A DNA stretch of 16,888 nucleotides from DAOTVS01 sp034436375 (GTDB lineage Bacteria > Chloroflexota > Anaerolineae > SpSt-313). A program made the translations under genes and the position numbers. Under the pieces are notes generated by a model. The model was given only the letters and a program-made list of their open reading frames with translations, was not told the origin of the DNA and did no database searches. The stretch is from the NCBI GenBank assembly GCA_034436375.1, contig DAOTVS010000094.1:1-16888 (forward strand). The letters run 5' to 3'. This document shows positions 1-6,342 of the stretch, one piece after another; the first letter of the stretch is position 1; the number at the start of each line of letters is the position of its first letter.

Positions 1-897
1 GATCATCTCCAGGGGCACATCACCCTGCGGCTCCGGCGTCAGCGCCTCGATACCATCAAAAGGCAGATCCTTCAGATAGGGCAGCAGATCCCGGAAAAAG
101 CCGTCGATGTGGGTGTGCGAGAAGATGCCCGCCCGCCGCAGCTGGCCGCAGCGCTTCTCATACCAGGGGATCAGGTAGCGCTCGAAATAACGGGGCGACA
201 GCAGGGCCTGGTGCGTATTCTCGCCGAAATTCACAATCTGGACGCGGCCCGAGGCAATCAGCTCTTCATAGAGGCGATCATAAGCGTTATCAATGGCCTC
301 CATGGTCTTTTCGACCTCATCGGGGTAATCGGCGAGGGCGTAGATCAGATCTTGCAGCTTCATGTAGCTCTGCGCCAGGGCCTGATAGGGGCTCTTGGGC
401 AGCCAAAACTGGGGCACCCCGCGCTCGCCCACAAACTCGCTGCCGCGCTCGAAATTCTCCACATTGAAACTATAGGTCGAGTGGTCCAGGAGCCAGCGCA
501 GCTTTTTCAGGTCCTCCGGCTGCTTGACTGGGAACTCCATCACGCGCCAGGTCTCATCGACCGTCGAGCGCAGCCGCTCGGTCAGTTCGCCATAGGGCGT
601 CTCGTAGACGCGCAACCGGTCGCCATCGGCCAGCGTGCGCTGGCGCACCCAGACATCGGGCCCGTAGGTGTGCTCGACCGGGTCGGGCATGCCGGTGTAA
701 TAGTGCACATAGCGCATAGAGACGCCCAGGTCATCGAAATAGCCCTGCATGCTCAGGCGGCTGAACTTGCCCAGGCGGTTGAAAATGCGGTGCCACTCAT
801 ACCAGGGCTCGATGCGGGGCTGGAAAAAGGGATAGGGGATGGGTTTTCCCTGGAAGACGCGCAGATTCATCTCACGAAAAGTCATGGTAGTATCCAT
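1..897 (-). CDS. Uroporphyrinogen decarboxylase (URO-D) superfamily protein, 3' end cut by window edge
   Basis: I read 299 codons on the minus strand running off the left edge without a stop. ATG at 897 is chosen because GAAGGG lies 7 bases upstream; an in-frame ATG at 885 is the alternative. The protein begins MDTTMTFREMNLRVF and has the 'FQPRIEPWYEWHRIFNRLG' stretch seen in URO-D-like proteins of sugar loci. The late-barrel segment HTHIDGFFRDLLPYL is followed by GIEALTPEPQGDV, the usual place of the metal or substrate loop in the URO-D/MtaA/CmuA fold. In corrinoid methyltransferases such as MtaA the zinc ligands include a His-x-Cys; here that site reads His261-Thr-His263, so the chemistry is uncertain. 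It is the last visible gene of the sugar ABC operon, 71 bp after the shortened paralogue. It is unlikely to be the haem-pathway HemE, judging by context and divergent sequence. The family is fairly sure; the substrate is unknown. Confidence 0.8.
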   Translation of the reverse strand, partial: MDTTMTFREMNLRVFQGKPIPYPFFQPRIEPWYEWHRIFNRLGKFSRLSMQGYFDDLGVSMRYVHYYTGMPDPVEHTYGPDVWVRQRTLADGDRLRVYETPYGELTERLRSTVDETWRVMEFPVKQPEDLKKLRWLLDHSTYSFNVENFERGSEFVGERGVPQFWLPKSPYQALAQSYMKLQDLIYALADYPDEVEKTMEAIDNAYDRLYEELIASGRVQIVNFGENTHQALLSPRYFERYLIPWYEKRCGQLRRAGIFSHTHIDGFFRDLLPYLKDLPFDGIEALTPEPQGDVPLEMI

Positions 898-968
898 ACG
901 TCTGCCCTTCATCTATGCAATACATGCAAGCCAGCCAGTGGCTGCACCGGAACGGGCCGCCTGCCGGC

Positions 969-1517
969 TCAGTACCGTCCGTAGGTGCGCGCCGTCTCAA
1001 CCATGGCCCGGATATTATCATCGGGCGTATCGCGCCCGCACTGGTCGCCCGTCGAGAGGATAAAACGCCCGCCCGCCGCTGCGTCGTCGATGGCGCGCCT
1101 GGAGGCAGCGATGACGTCCTCCACGGTGCTGCGCAAAATGACCTCGGTCGTGTGCAGGTTGCCCTTGAGCGTCAACTTGCCGCCATAGAGGCGCTTCAGA
1201 TCGCTCAGGATGCAATCGCCCATAGGCGGCACTTCGAGTGGATCAATGACCGTCAGTGTGGTCTCTTCGGCGAATATCTTCACCAGCGCCCGTTCCGGCC
1301 CGCAGGAATGAACATGGGTCGGGATGCCTGCCGCATCGAATAACCTGGCCGCGGCGATGTACGCCTCCCAGATGGGCGGGTCGTTGTAGAGATAGAGATC
1401 CCAGAAAGGCTTGCCCGTCAGGCGAGCGGGGATCATATTGGAAAAGTCCGGCGCGACCGGCACATGATCGGGAATGCCACCACGCAACACGGTCTGCAGG
1501 CGCTCACGATGGTTCAT
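969..1517 (-). pseudogene. Internally deleted URO-D superfamily protein (182 aa)
   Basis: ATG at 1517 overlaps the TGA of the upstream permease (ATGA, 1514-1517), so translation is probably coupled. Residues 1-60 look like a normal URO-D N terminus (MNHRERLQTVLRGG, then the DFSNMIPARLTGKPFW region). Residues 61-182 look like a normal C terminus: THVHSCG near 67-73, then PLEVPPMGDC, LKGNLHTT and STGDQCGRDTP. Family members are usually about 340-380 residues, so roughly 150-190 residues from the middle of the barrel are missing, and the join is in frame near base 1337. A TIM barrel lacking that much is unlikely to be a working enzyme. I call it a probable in-frame deletion relic, but it is open, has a coupled start, and could be translated. 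A collapsed assembly of two similar genes is the other explanation. Its sequence differs clearly from the neighbouring URO-D gene, so the two belong to different subfamilies. Confidence 0.6.
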
Positions 1518-2389
1518 TTGAAGCCCGTTGTGGTGATACCCTGGATGAACGTCTTCTGACCGAAGAAATAGATGATCACAGAGGGAAGCGTCACCAGCGT
1601 CGAGGCAGCCATCAGCTGCTCCCAGGCTACGGCATGGCTGGAGCGGAACTGCAAAAGGCCCAGGGCCAGCGTCCAGTTCCGGGGATCGTTCAGGTAGAGC
1701 AGCGGGCCGAAAAAGTCGTTCCAGGTCCACATGAACTGGAAGAGCACCAGGGTTGCCAGGGCCGGCTGAGCCAGGGGCAGGATGATCTGCCAGTAGATGC
1801 GCGGCTCAGAGCAGCCGTCGATACGCGCTGCCTCGGAAAGCTCAGTCGGGATGGTGCGGAAGAACTGGCGCAGCATGAAGACGAAATAGGCGCTGGCAAA
1901 CCAGCTTGGAATGATCAACGGGTAATAGGTGCCTATCCAGTGGATGCGGTCGAAGATAATGTAGAGCGGAATCATGGTCACCTGGAAGGGCAGCATCATT
2001 GTCGCCAGCACCAGCACAAACACCGTCTCACGCCCAGGCCACTCGATACGCGAGAAGCCATAGGCGACCAACGAGCACGAGAGGACGCTGCCCACGATCT
2101 TGCCGATCGTGATCGTCATCGTGTTCTCAAAGTACTGCAGGAACGGTATGGCCGTGACGGCCTTGGCATAGTTGCTCCATACTACCTTTTGCGGCAGGAT
2201 CGTCGGCGGGAAGAGAAATATCTCCTGCACCGATTTCAGGGACGTGAGCACCAGCCATGCAAAGGGGAAGAAAAAGAGAACCCCCACCAGAATCAGCCCC
2301 AGGTGCTTCAGCAGTTGCTGGGGCACCTCAACCCGCCAAAAGTGGCCGCGCTGCCAGCGGCGGGGGATTGCGCGCGCTCCAGTGGCCAT
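1514..2389 (-). CDS. Carbohydrate ABC transporter permease, MalG-like (CUT1)
   Basis: This 291-residue inner-membrane protein is one of the two permease subunits of a CUT1-type sugar importer. A first hydrophobic helix lies near residues 29-50 (GLILVGVLFFFPFAWLVLTS), and further helices near 90-113, 122-146, 155-173, 207-222 and 258-276 give the usual six. The EAA loop that docks the ATPase is clear at 186-206: EAARIDG, then IILPLAQPA. Length is normal for MalG-type proteins. ATG at 2389 follows the partner permease by 17 bp, with only a G-rich run as Shine-Dalgarno, so coupling to the upstream gene is likely. Its stop overlaps the start of the shortened URO-D gene. The exact sugar cannot be read from the sequence. 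Confidence 0.93.
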   Translation of the reverse strand: MATGARAIPRRWQRGHFWRVEVPQQLLKHLGLILVGVLFFFPFAWLVLTSLKSVQEIFLFPPTILPQKVVWSNYAKAVTAIPFLQYFENTMTITIGKIVGSVLSCSLVAYGFSRIEWPGRETVFVLVLATMMLPFQVTMIPLYIIFDRIHWIGTYYPLIIPSWFASAYFVFMLRQFFRTIPTELSEAARIDGCSEPRIYWQIILPLAQPALATLVLFQFMWTWNDFFGPLLYLNDPRNWTLALGLLQFRSSHAVAWEQLMAASTLVTLPSVIIYFFGQKTFIQGITTTGFK

Positions 2390-2406
2390 GATCAGCCCCC
2401 ATCTCT

Positions 2407-3318
2407 CTAGAGGTCGTAGTGAGTCCAGTAAGTAGACGTGCGTAGCATGACGATTGTGATCAGGATGATGATCAGGAATAGAATCCAGGCCATGGCGGAG
2501 GCATAGCCCATCTTCATATAGTTAAAGGCGTTAGCAAAGAGGTAAAGGGTATAGAACAGGAGCGACCCCTGCGGCGCCCCTGAGGTCCCTTGGTTGACGA
2601 CATAGACGGGTGTAAAGATCTGGAACGCATCGATGATGCCGGTGATGAGCATGAAGAGGGTCACCGGTGAGACCAGGGGAATGGTGATGTTAAGAGTCTG
2701 GTGTAGCCAGTTGGCGCCATCCAGGGTCGCCGCCTCGTAGAGGCCTTTGGGCACCCCCTGCAGCGCCGCCAGGAAGAGCACTGTGGAGCCGCCCACGCCC
2801 CAGAGCCCCATGAGGATCACTGCCGGTTTCGACCAGTAAGGGTCGGCAAACCACCCGGGTGCGTGCAGGCCGACCAACTTGAGGATATCGTTGATGATGC
2901 CCTGCTGCGGGTTGAGGATCCAAACCCAGAGGAGTGAGGCAGCGATCGGCGGCACCACAGAGGGCAAGAAGTAGATGGTGCGGTAGATTGCCAGCCCGCG
3001 CACCTTCATGTTCAGCAACAGCGCGCTCAGGAACGAGAGCACAATAGCGAGCGGGATCTGGAGCACAACCATGTAGAGCGTGTTTAACAGAGACTGGACA
3101 AAGTTGTCATCGTGCAGCAGCAGCTTGGTATAGTTCCCCAGACCCAGCCACTCGGGCCGCTGGACAATGCTGAAAGAGGTAAAGCTATAATAGAAAGAAG
3201 CCAGTGTTGGGTAGACGAGAAAGGCCAGGAAACCTATGATCCAGGGCGAAATGAACAACAGGCCCCAGGCAAGGTTGCGGCGGACTCGCCTCGACATCTT
3301 GAATACAGAAACGGCCAT
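2407..3318 (-). CDS. Sugar ABC transporter permease, MalF/UgpA-like (CUT1)
   Basis: This 303-residue polytopic membrane protein is the partner of the next permease. ATG at 3318 is chosen because GGAGG at 3325-3329 sits 6 bases upstream; the frame stays open to 3423, but that extension only translates the repeat-rich spacer. A basic N terminus (SRRVRRN) precedes helix 1 near residues 17-40. Further helices lie near 80-103, 112-134, 167-186, 215-240 and 271-292. The EAA loop is at about 195-218 (EAATLDGAN, then ITIPLVSP). It belongs to the short UgpA/LacF-type permeases without the large MalF periplasmic loop. It follows the binding-protein gene after a 197-bp spacer carrying mirrored repeats, which may lower permease expression relative to the binding protein. 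Confidence 0.93.
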   Translation of the reverse strand: MAVSVFKMSRRVRRNLAWGLLFISPWIIGFLAFLVYPTLASFYYSFTSFSIVQRPEWLGLGNYTKLLLHDDNFVQSLLNTLYMVVLQIPLAIVLSFLSALLLNMKVRGLAIYRTIYFLPSVVPPIAASLLWVWILNPQQGIINDILKLVGLHAPGWFADPYWSKPAVILMGLWGVGGSTVLFLAALQGVPKGLYEAATLDGANWLHQTLNITIPLVSPVTLFMLITGIIDAFQIFTPVYVVNQGTSGAPQGSLLFYTLYLFANAFNYMKMGYASAMAWILFLIIILITIVMLRTSTYWTHYDL

Positions 3319-3344
3319 CGGTTGCCTCCGTTGGGTGACTGTTA

Positions 3345-3503
3345 GAACTGACGGAACTGAAGGAACCAGGGGAACTGAAGGGAAAGGCGGGGGAGGCTCG
3401 CACTCGTTCCATCCGAAGCGCAACCGCCCTCACAGCCTGATGAGTGCTTTTCCCTTCCCTTCAGTTCCGTCAGTTACCCTGGTTCCCTCAGTTCCCAGGA
3501 ATT
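3345..3503. repeat. Mirrored GGAACTGA-type short repeats in the binding protein-permease spacer
   Basis: Bases 3345-3378 carry a loose tandem of GAACTGA/GGAACC units, and bases 3450-3503 carry the same units reversed (CAGTTCC, GGTTCC). A 14-base block (TTCCCTTCAGTTCC) and a 10-base block (CCCTGGTTCC) match exactly between the arms; the right arm has one extra unit. In the transcript the arms could pair into a long imperfect hairpin starting about 13 bases after the binding-protein stop. Such a structure could protect the upstream message or reduce read-through into the permeases. No U-run follows, so it is not a classic terminator. Confidence 0.65.
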
Positions 3504-3515
3504 CCCAACGAGCCC

Positions 3516-4895
3516 TTACTTGACGCCCATCTTCTTCAGTGCTGCGTCGAGCTCGGGCTGCACCTTATCCTTCACTGCCTTCATGGCCGCCTTGGGGTCT
3601 TGCTGCAGGTTGTTGACCGCTTCCACGGCCTTGGTCAGTTCATCGGAGTAGAGGGCCCCGACCGGCGACATGACCGTCAGCGGATAGACGGTCGCCTTGG
3701 TCCAGGGATCCTCCAGGATCCACTTGTACTTTTCATTCTTGACCTTGCTGACCATCTGCTGGATGCCGTCTTTCACCGGCGAGGCGTTGCCGACGATCAA
3801 CAGCATCTCCGCCGAGACCTCGGGCCGGTTGAGGAATTGGATGAGGTTCCAGGCCCCATCTGGGTTCTTGGCTGCCGCCGGGATGACCATTGGGTTCGCA
3901 TTGGCTACCATCACGCCCTTGCTGGCGGGCATCGATTCGGGGTAGGGCATGTAGCCGGCGCCATAGTTGAGGTCCGGCTTGACCTGGTCGACGAAGGTCG
4001 GCACCCACTCGCCATCGAGGCGGATCACGCCAGCGCCCGTATAGAAGGGGCAAGCGGGGTTGTCGACGTCCGCCGATAGGCCACTCGAGAAGCGCTGCAC
4101 CTTGTCCACACCATACTTCTGGAAGAAGCTGCGCGTGTACTCGAGAGCAGCGATCATGCCATCGTTATCGCAGGTGATCTGGGTACCGTCCTCACTGTAG
4201 TAGCGGCCACCCCAGGAATACTGGATCGTACCGGCCGAGTACTGGCCATAGTTCACCAGGAACCCCAGGCGCGTGATCTCGTCGCCCTCGACCTTGGTGA
4301 GCTTGTCAGACCAGGCCGCCAGCTCCTCCCAGGTGCTGGGAGGTGTCTCGGGATCCAGACCTTCTTGCTTGAAGATGTCCTTGTTCCAGTAGAGCACGCT
4401 GTTCATATAGTTGGAGAGGGAGAGGGCGATCAGGTGGCCCATCATCGTGCCGGCCGCGACACCCATCGGGTGCAGCTTGCTCAGATCAAAGCCGCTCTTT
4501 TCGACATAGGGCTTGATCTCCTTGATGGCCCCGTTGAAGAACCAGGTGCCGACGGCGCCGGCATCCCAGGTCATCAAGAGGTCAGGGGGGTTGCCTGCCC
4601 CCATGGAGGCGATCATGCGGGCATGGTCGCGGATGGGCAGGTATTGGACCGGGGTCCCGGTTTCCTCGGTGAACTTTTGCACCTGCGCCAACAGAGCATC
4701 GGAGTCTTTGCCCCCCCACTCAGGCCAAAAAGTCACCATGGTGCCCTGCGCCGGCGCCTGCGTGACCCCTGCTGCCACCTGGGTGGCCTGGGGCGCTTCG
4801 GTCGGCTTGACTGCCGGTGCGCAGGCCGTGACGAGAGCGCCCAGGGCTGCAGCGCCGGTCAAACGAAGGAAAGCACGACGAGATAGTTTTTCCAT
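3516..4895 (-). CDS. Extracellular sugar-binding lipoprotein of ABC importer (SBP family 1, Tat-type signal)
   Basis: This 459-residue solute-binding protein should capture the sugar outside the membrane and deliver it to the two permeases encoded downstream. ATG at 4895 is chosen from GGAG 7 bases upstream and because the protein then starts with a complete signal: twin arginines (SRRAFLRLTG, residues 5-14), a hydrophobic core, and the lipobox LVTAC with Cys25 as acylation site. A flexible linker rich in Pro, Thr and Ala (TEAPQATQVAAGVTQAPAQ) follows, common in Chloroflexota binding proteins. The mature domain starts with VTFWPEWGGKDSDALLAQV, typical of family 1 oligosaccharide binders, and ends near DKVQPELDAALKKMG. 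It is the first gene of the operon and faces a regulator gene across a 176-bp divergent spacer. The ligand is unknown. Confidence 0.93.
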   Translation of the reverse strand: MEKLSRRAFLRLTGAAALGALVTACAPAVKPTEAPQATQVAAGVTQAPAQGTMVTFWPEWGGKDSDALLAQVQKFTEETGTPVQYLPIRDHARMIASMGAGNPPDLLMTWDAGAVGTWFFNGAIKEIKPYVEKSGFDLSKLHPMGVAAGTMMGHLIALSLSNYMNSVLYWNKDIFKQEGLDPETPPSTWEELAAWSDKLTKVEGDEITRLGFLVNYGQYSAGTIQYSWGGRYYSEDGTQITCDNDGMIAALEYTRSFFQKYGVDKVQRFSSGLSADVDNPACPFYTGAGVIRLDGEWVPTFVDQVKPDLNYGAGYMPYPESMPASKGVMVANANPMVIPAAAKNPDGAWNLIQFLNRPEVSAEMLLIVGNASPVKDGIQQMVSKVKNEKYKWILEDPWTKATVYPLTVMSPVGALYSDELTKAVEAVNNLQQDPKAAMKAVKDKVQPELDAALKKMGVK

Positions 4896-5071
4896 GGCTT
4901 TGCTCCATTTCCTTGTGCAGGGCGGCGCTCCCATGTGAGCGCCGCGATGGCCAAGCAACCGCTGTTGACGGGATGATGACCGCATGCTACTATCATATCA
5001 TGTTCTTTATGTGCCGCATGCCACGTTTGTGACATACTACTGTCATACTGTCATGCTGAGGGTTTGTAACT
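4896..5071. promoter_or_regulatory. Divergent promoter/operator region between binding-protein gene and regulator
   Basis: This 176-bp spacer is AT-richer than its surroundings. A minus-strand -10-like TATGAT lies at 4992-4997, with no good -35, which suggests activator-dependent transcription of the ABC operon. Bases 5039-5054 are an exact tandem of ACTGTCAT, and TGACA (5030-5034) faces TGTCA (5041-5045) across 6 bases, so several overlapping TGACA/TGTCA half-sites cluster here. GCATGC palindromes occur at 4982-4987 and 5016-5021. The regulator gene has GAGGG at 5058-5062, 9 bases before its ATG. The half-sites are a plausible binding site for the adjacent regulator; this is inference. Confidence 0.5.
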
Positions 5072-6325
5072 ATGTCCCATCCCGAAAGCCTGCTTGCCGA
5101 GTTGCGCACTGCGTTGGCCCATCTCCACGATCCAGCCTATCTGGAGAACCATCCTCTGGCCCAGCGGATCGAAGTCGTGGCCCAGGCCCCCAATCAGACG
5201 CGCGGCGAGATGCTGCGCCGCACACTGCGGCTGAGCATCGAGGCGCTGGACCCCGGCCCCGGCATTGCTCCCAATGCGCCGGCAGCACGGCCCTATCAGA
5301 TTCTGCGCGGGCGCTACATCCTGCGGCAGAGCCTGGGCGAGGTGGCCGCGCAGCTCGATATCGGCGACCGGCAGGCCTATCGTGAGCTGCGGCGCGCCGT
5401 AGAGGCCCTGACGCAGATCGTATGGGATAGTGGCGTGCTGGAGCACGGGCCCAAAACGCCAGCCGCCGCCGAGGGCTTGCCTGCCGCAGCGGCCCGTCTG
5501 CGCGCCGAGGTGGATCGCCTGGCAGTTGTGAACAGCCAGGAGGTGAACCTGCCTCAACTGCTCGAAAAGGCCATCGAGAACATCCGCCCCCTGGCCAACG
5601 AGCATGGCCTGCAGGTACATCTGCGAGCCAAAGCGCCGGACCTGCGGGTGGCCGTCAACCGGGTCATGCTGCGGCAGGCGATCCTCAACCTCCTGAGCCA
5701 TGCCGCCCGCACCCACCAGGGCCATGAGCTGACGGTCTACCTGCGTCGCGGGGCAGGCCAGGCGGTCGTCGAGATCATCTATAACCCCGAGCCTACACCG
5801 CCGCCAGTTGCGGGCTCCGCACAGCCCTATGCCGTCGCCGGGCAGCTTCTGGAGGCCCTGGCCCTGGCCTGGCAGTGTGAGGCCCTGCCCAATGGCGCGG
5901 AGCGTATCTCCGTCTACATCCCCCTTGCCCACGAGCACCGTGTTTTGATCATCGATGACAACGAAGGGCTGATCCGCCTCTTTGAGCGTTATATGGAGGG
6001 CCAGCCCTACCGGCTTTTCAGCGCCACCCGGGCCGAGCAGGCGCTGACGCTGGTCGAGGAGGTCGCGCCGGAGGTGATTATCCTGGACGTCATGATGCCA
6101 GAGCGCGATGGCTGGGAAGTGCTTGAGGCGCTGCGGGCGTGCGAGGCCGGCCGGCGGGCGCACCTGCTTGTCTGCTCGATCATCGATGACCCACAGCTGG
6201 CGGCGGCATTGCGCGTCGATGGCTTTTTGCACAAGCCGGTCGACCGTCTCAGCCTGCTGCAAGCCCTGGAGCGGCTGACAAACCCGCACGCTCTCCAATC
6301 GGACCCCCCACAACCGTCTTCGTGA
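5072..6325 (+). CDS. Receiver-domain regulator with putative N-terminal HTH and degenerate HATPase-like middle
   Basis: A 417-residue protein, the only plus-strand gene. Residues about 1-115 are helical and include YILRQSLGEVAAQLDIGDRQ followed by AYRELRRAVEAL, which reads like a sigma-region-4 or HTH motif and may bind DNA. Residues about 140-285 look like a histidine-kinase ATP domain: the N-box position reads NLLSHA (206-211), where the Mg-binding Asn is replaced by His210, and no DxGxG box is visible, so ATP binding is doubtful. No phosphorylatable His box is present. Residues 290-408 form a receiver domain with acidic residues Asp295/Asp296, phosphoacceptor Asp339 (ILDVMMPERDGW) and Lys388 (LHKPV). 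It is divergent from the sugar ABC operon and convergent with a hybrid kinase, 17 bp stop to stop, so it is the natural output partner of that kinase. The receiver is certain; the DNA-binding part is likely. Confidence 0.82.
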   Translation: MSHPESLLAELRTALAHLHDPAYLENHPLAQRIEVVAQAPNQTRGEMLRRTLRLSIEALDPGPGIAPNAPAARPYQILRGRYILRQSLGEVAAQLDIGDRQAYRELRRAVEALTQIVWDSGVLEHGPKTPAAAEGLPAAAARLRAEVDRLAVVNSQEVNLPQLLEKAIENIRPLANEHGLQVHLRAKAPDLRVAVNRVMLRQAILNLLSHAARTHQGHELTVYLRRGAGQAVVEIIYNPEPTPPPVAGSAQPYAVAGQLLEALALAWQCEALPNGAERISVYIPLAHEHRVLIIDDNEGLIRLFERYMEGQPYRLFSATRAEQALTLVEEVAPEVIILDVMMPERDGWEVLEALRACEAGRRAHLLVCSIIDDPQLAAALRVDGFLHKPVDRLSLLQALERLTNPHALQSDPPQPSS

Positions 6326-6342
6326 GAGCCATCCGGCGCCCA

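Noticed and set aside
109..984. Plus-strand open frame opposite the first URO-D gene
   Set aside because: The minus frame is open across the edge and reads as a conserved URO-D protein; the plus frame has no motif.
1256..2410. Plus-strand open frame opposite the MalG-like permease
   Set aside because: Charged low-complexity translation; the minus strand has membrane helices and the EAA loop.
3319..3423. N-terminal extension of the first permease (PSVPLVPSVPSV-like)
   Set aside because: It only translates the short repeats of the spacer; GGAGG before the ATG at 3318 fixes the start.
3345..3503. Possible CRISPR array
   Set aside because: Units are 8-9 bases, imperfect and inverted, without spacers of constant length; no cas genes are near.
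6326..6342. Bidirectional terminator between the convergent kinase and regulator genes
   Set aside because: Only 17 bases separate the stops and no convincing hairpin with U-run is visible.
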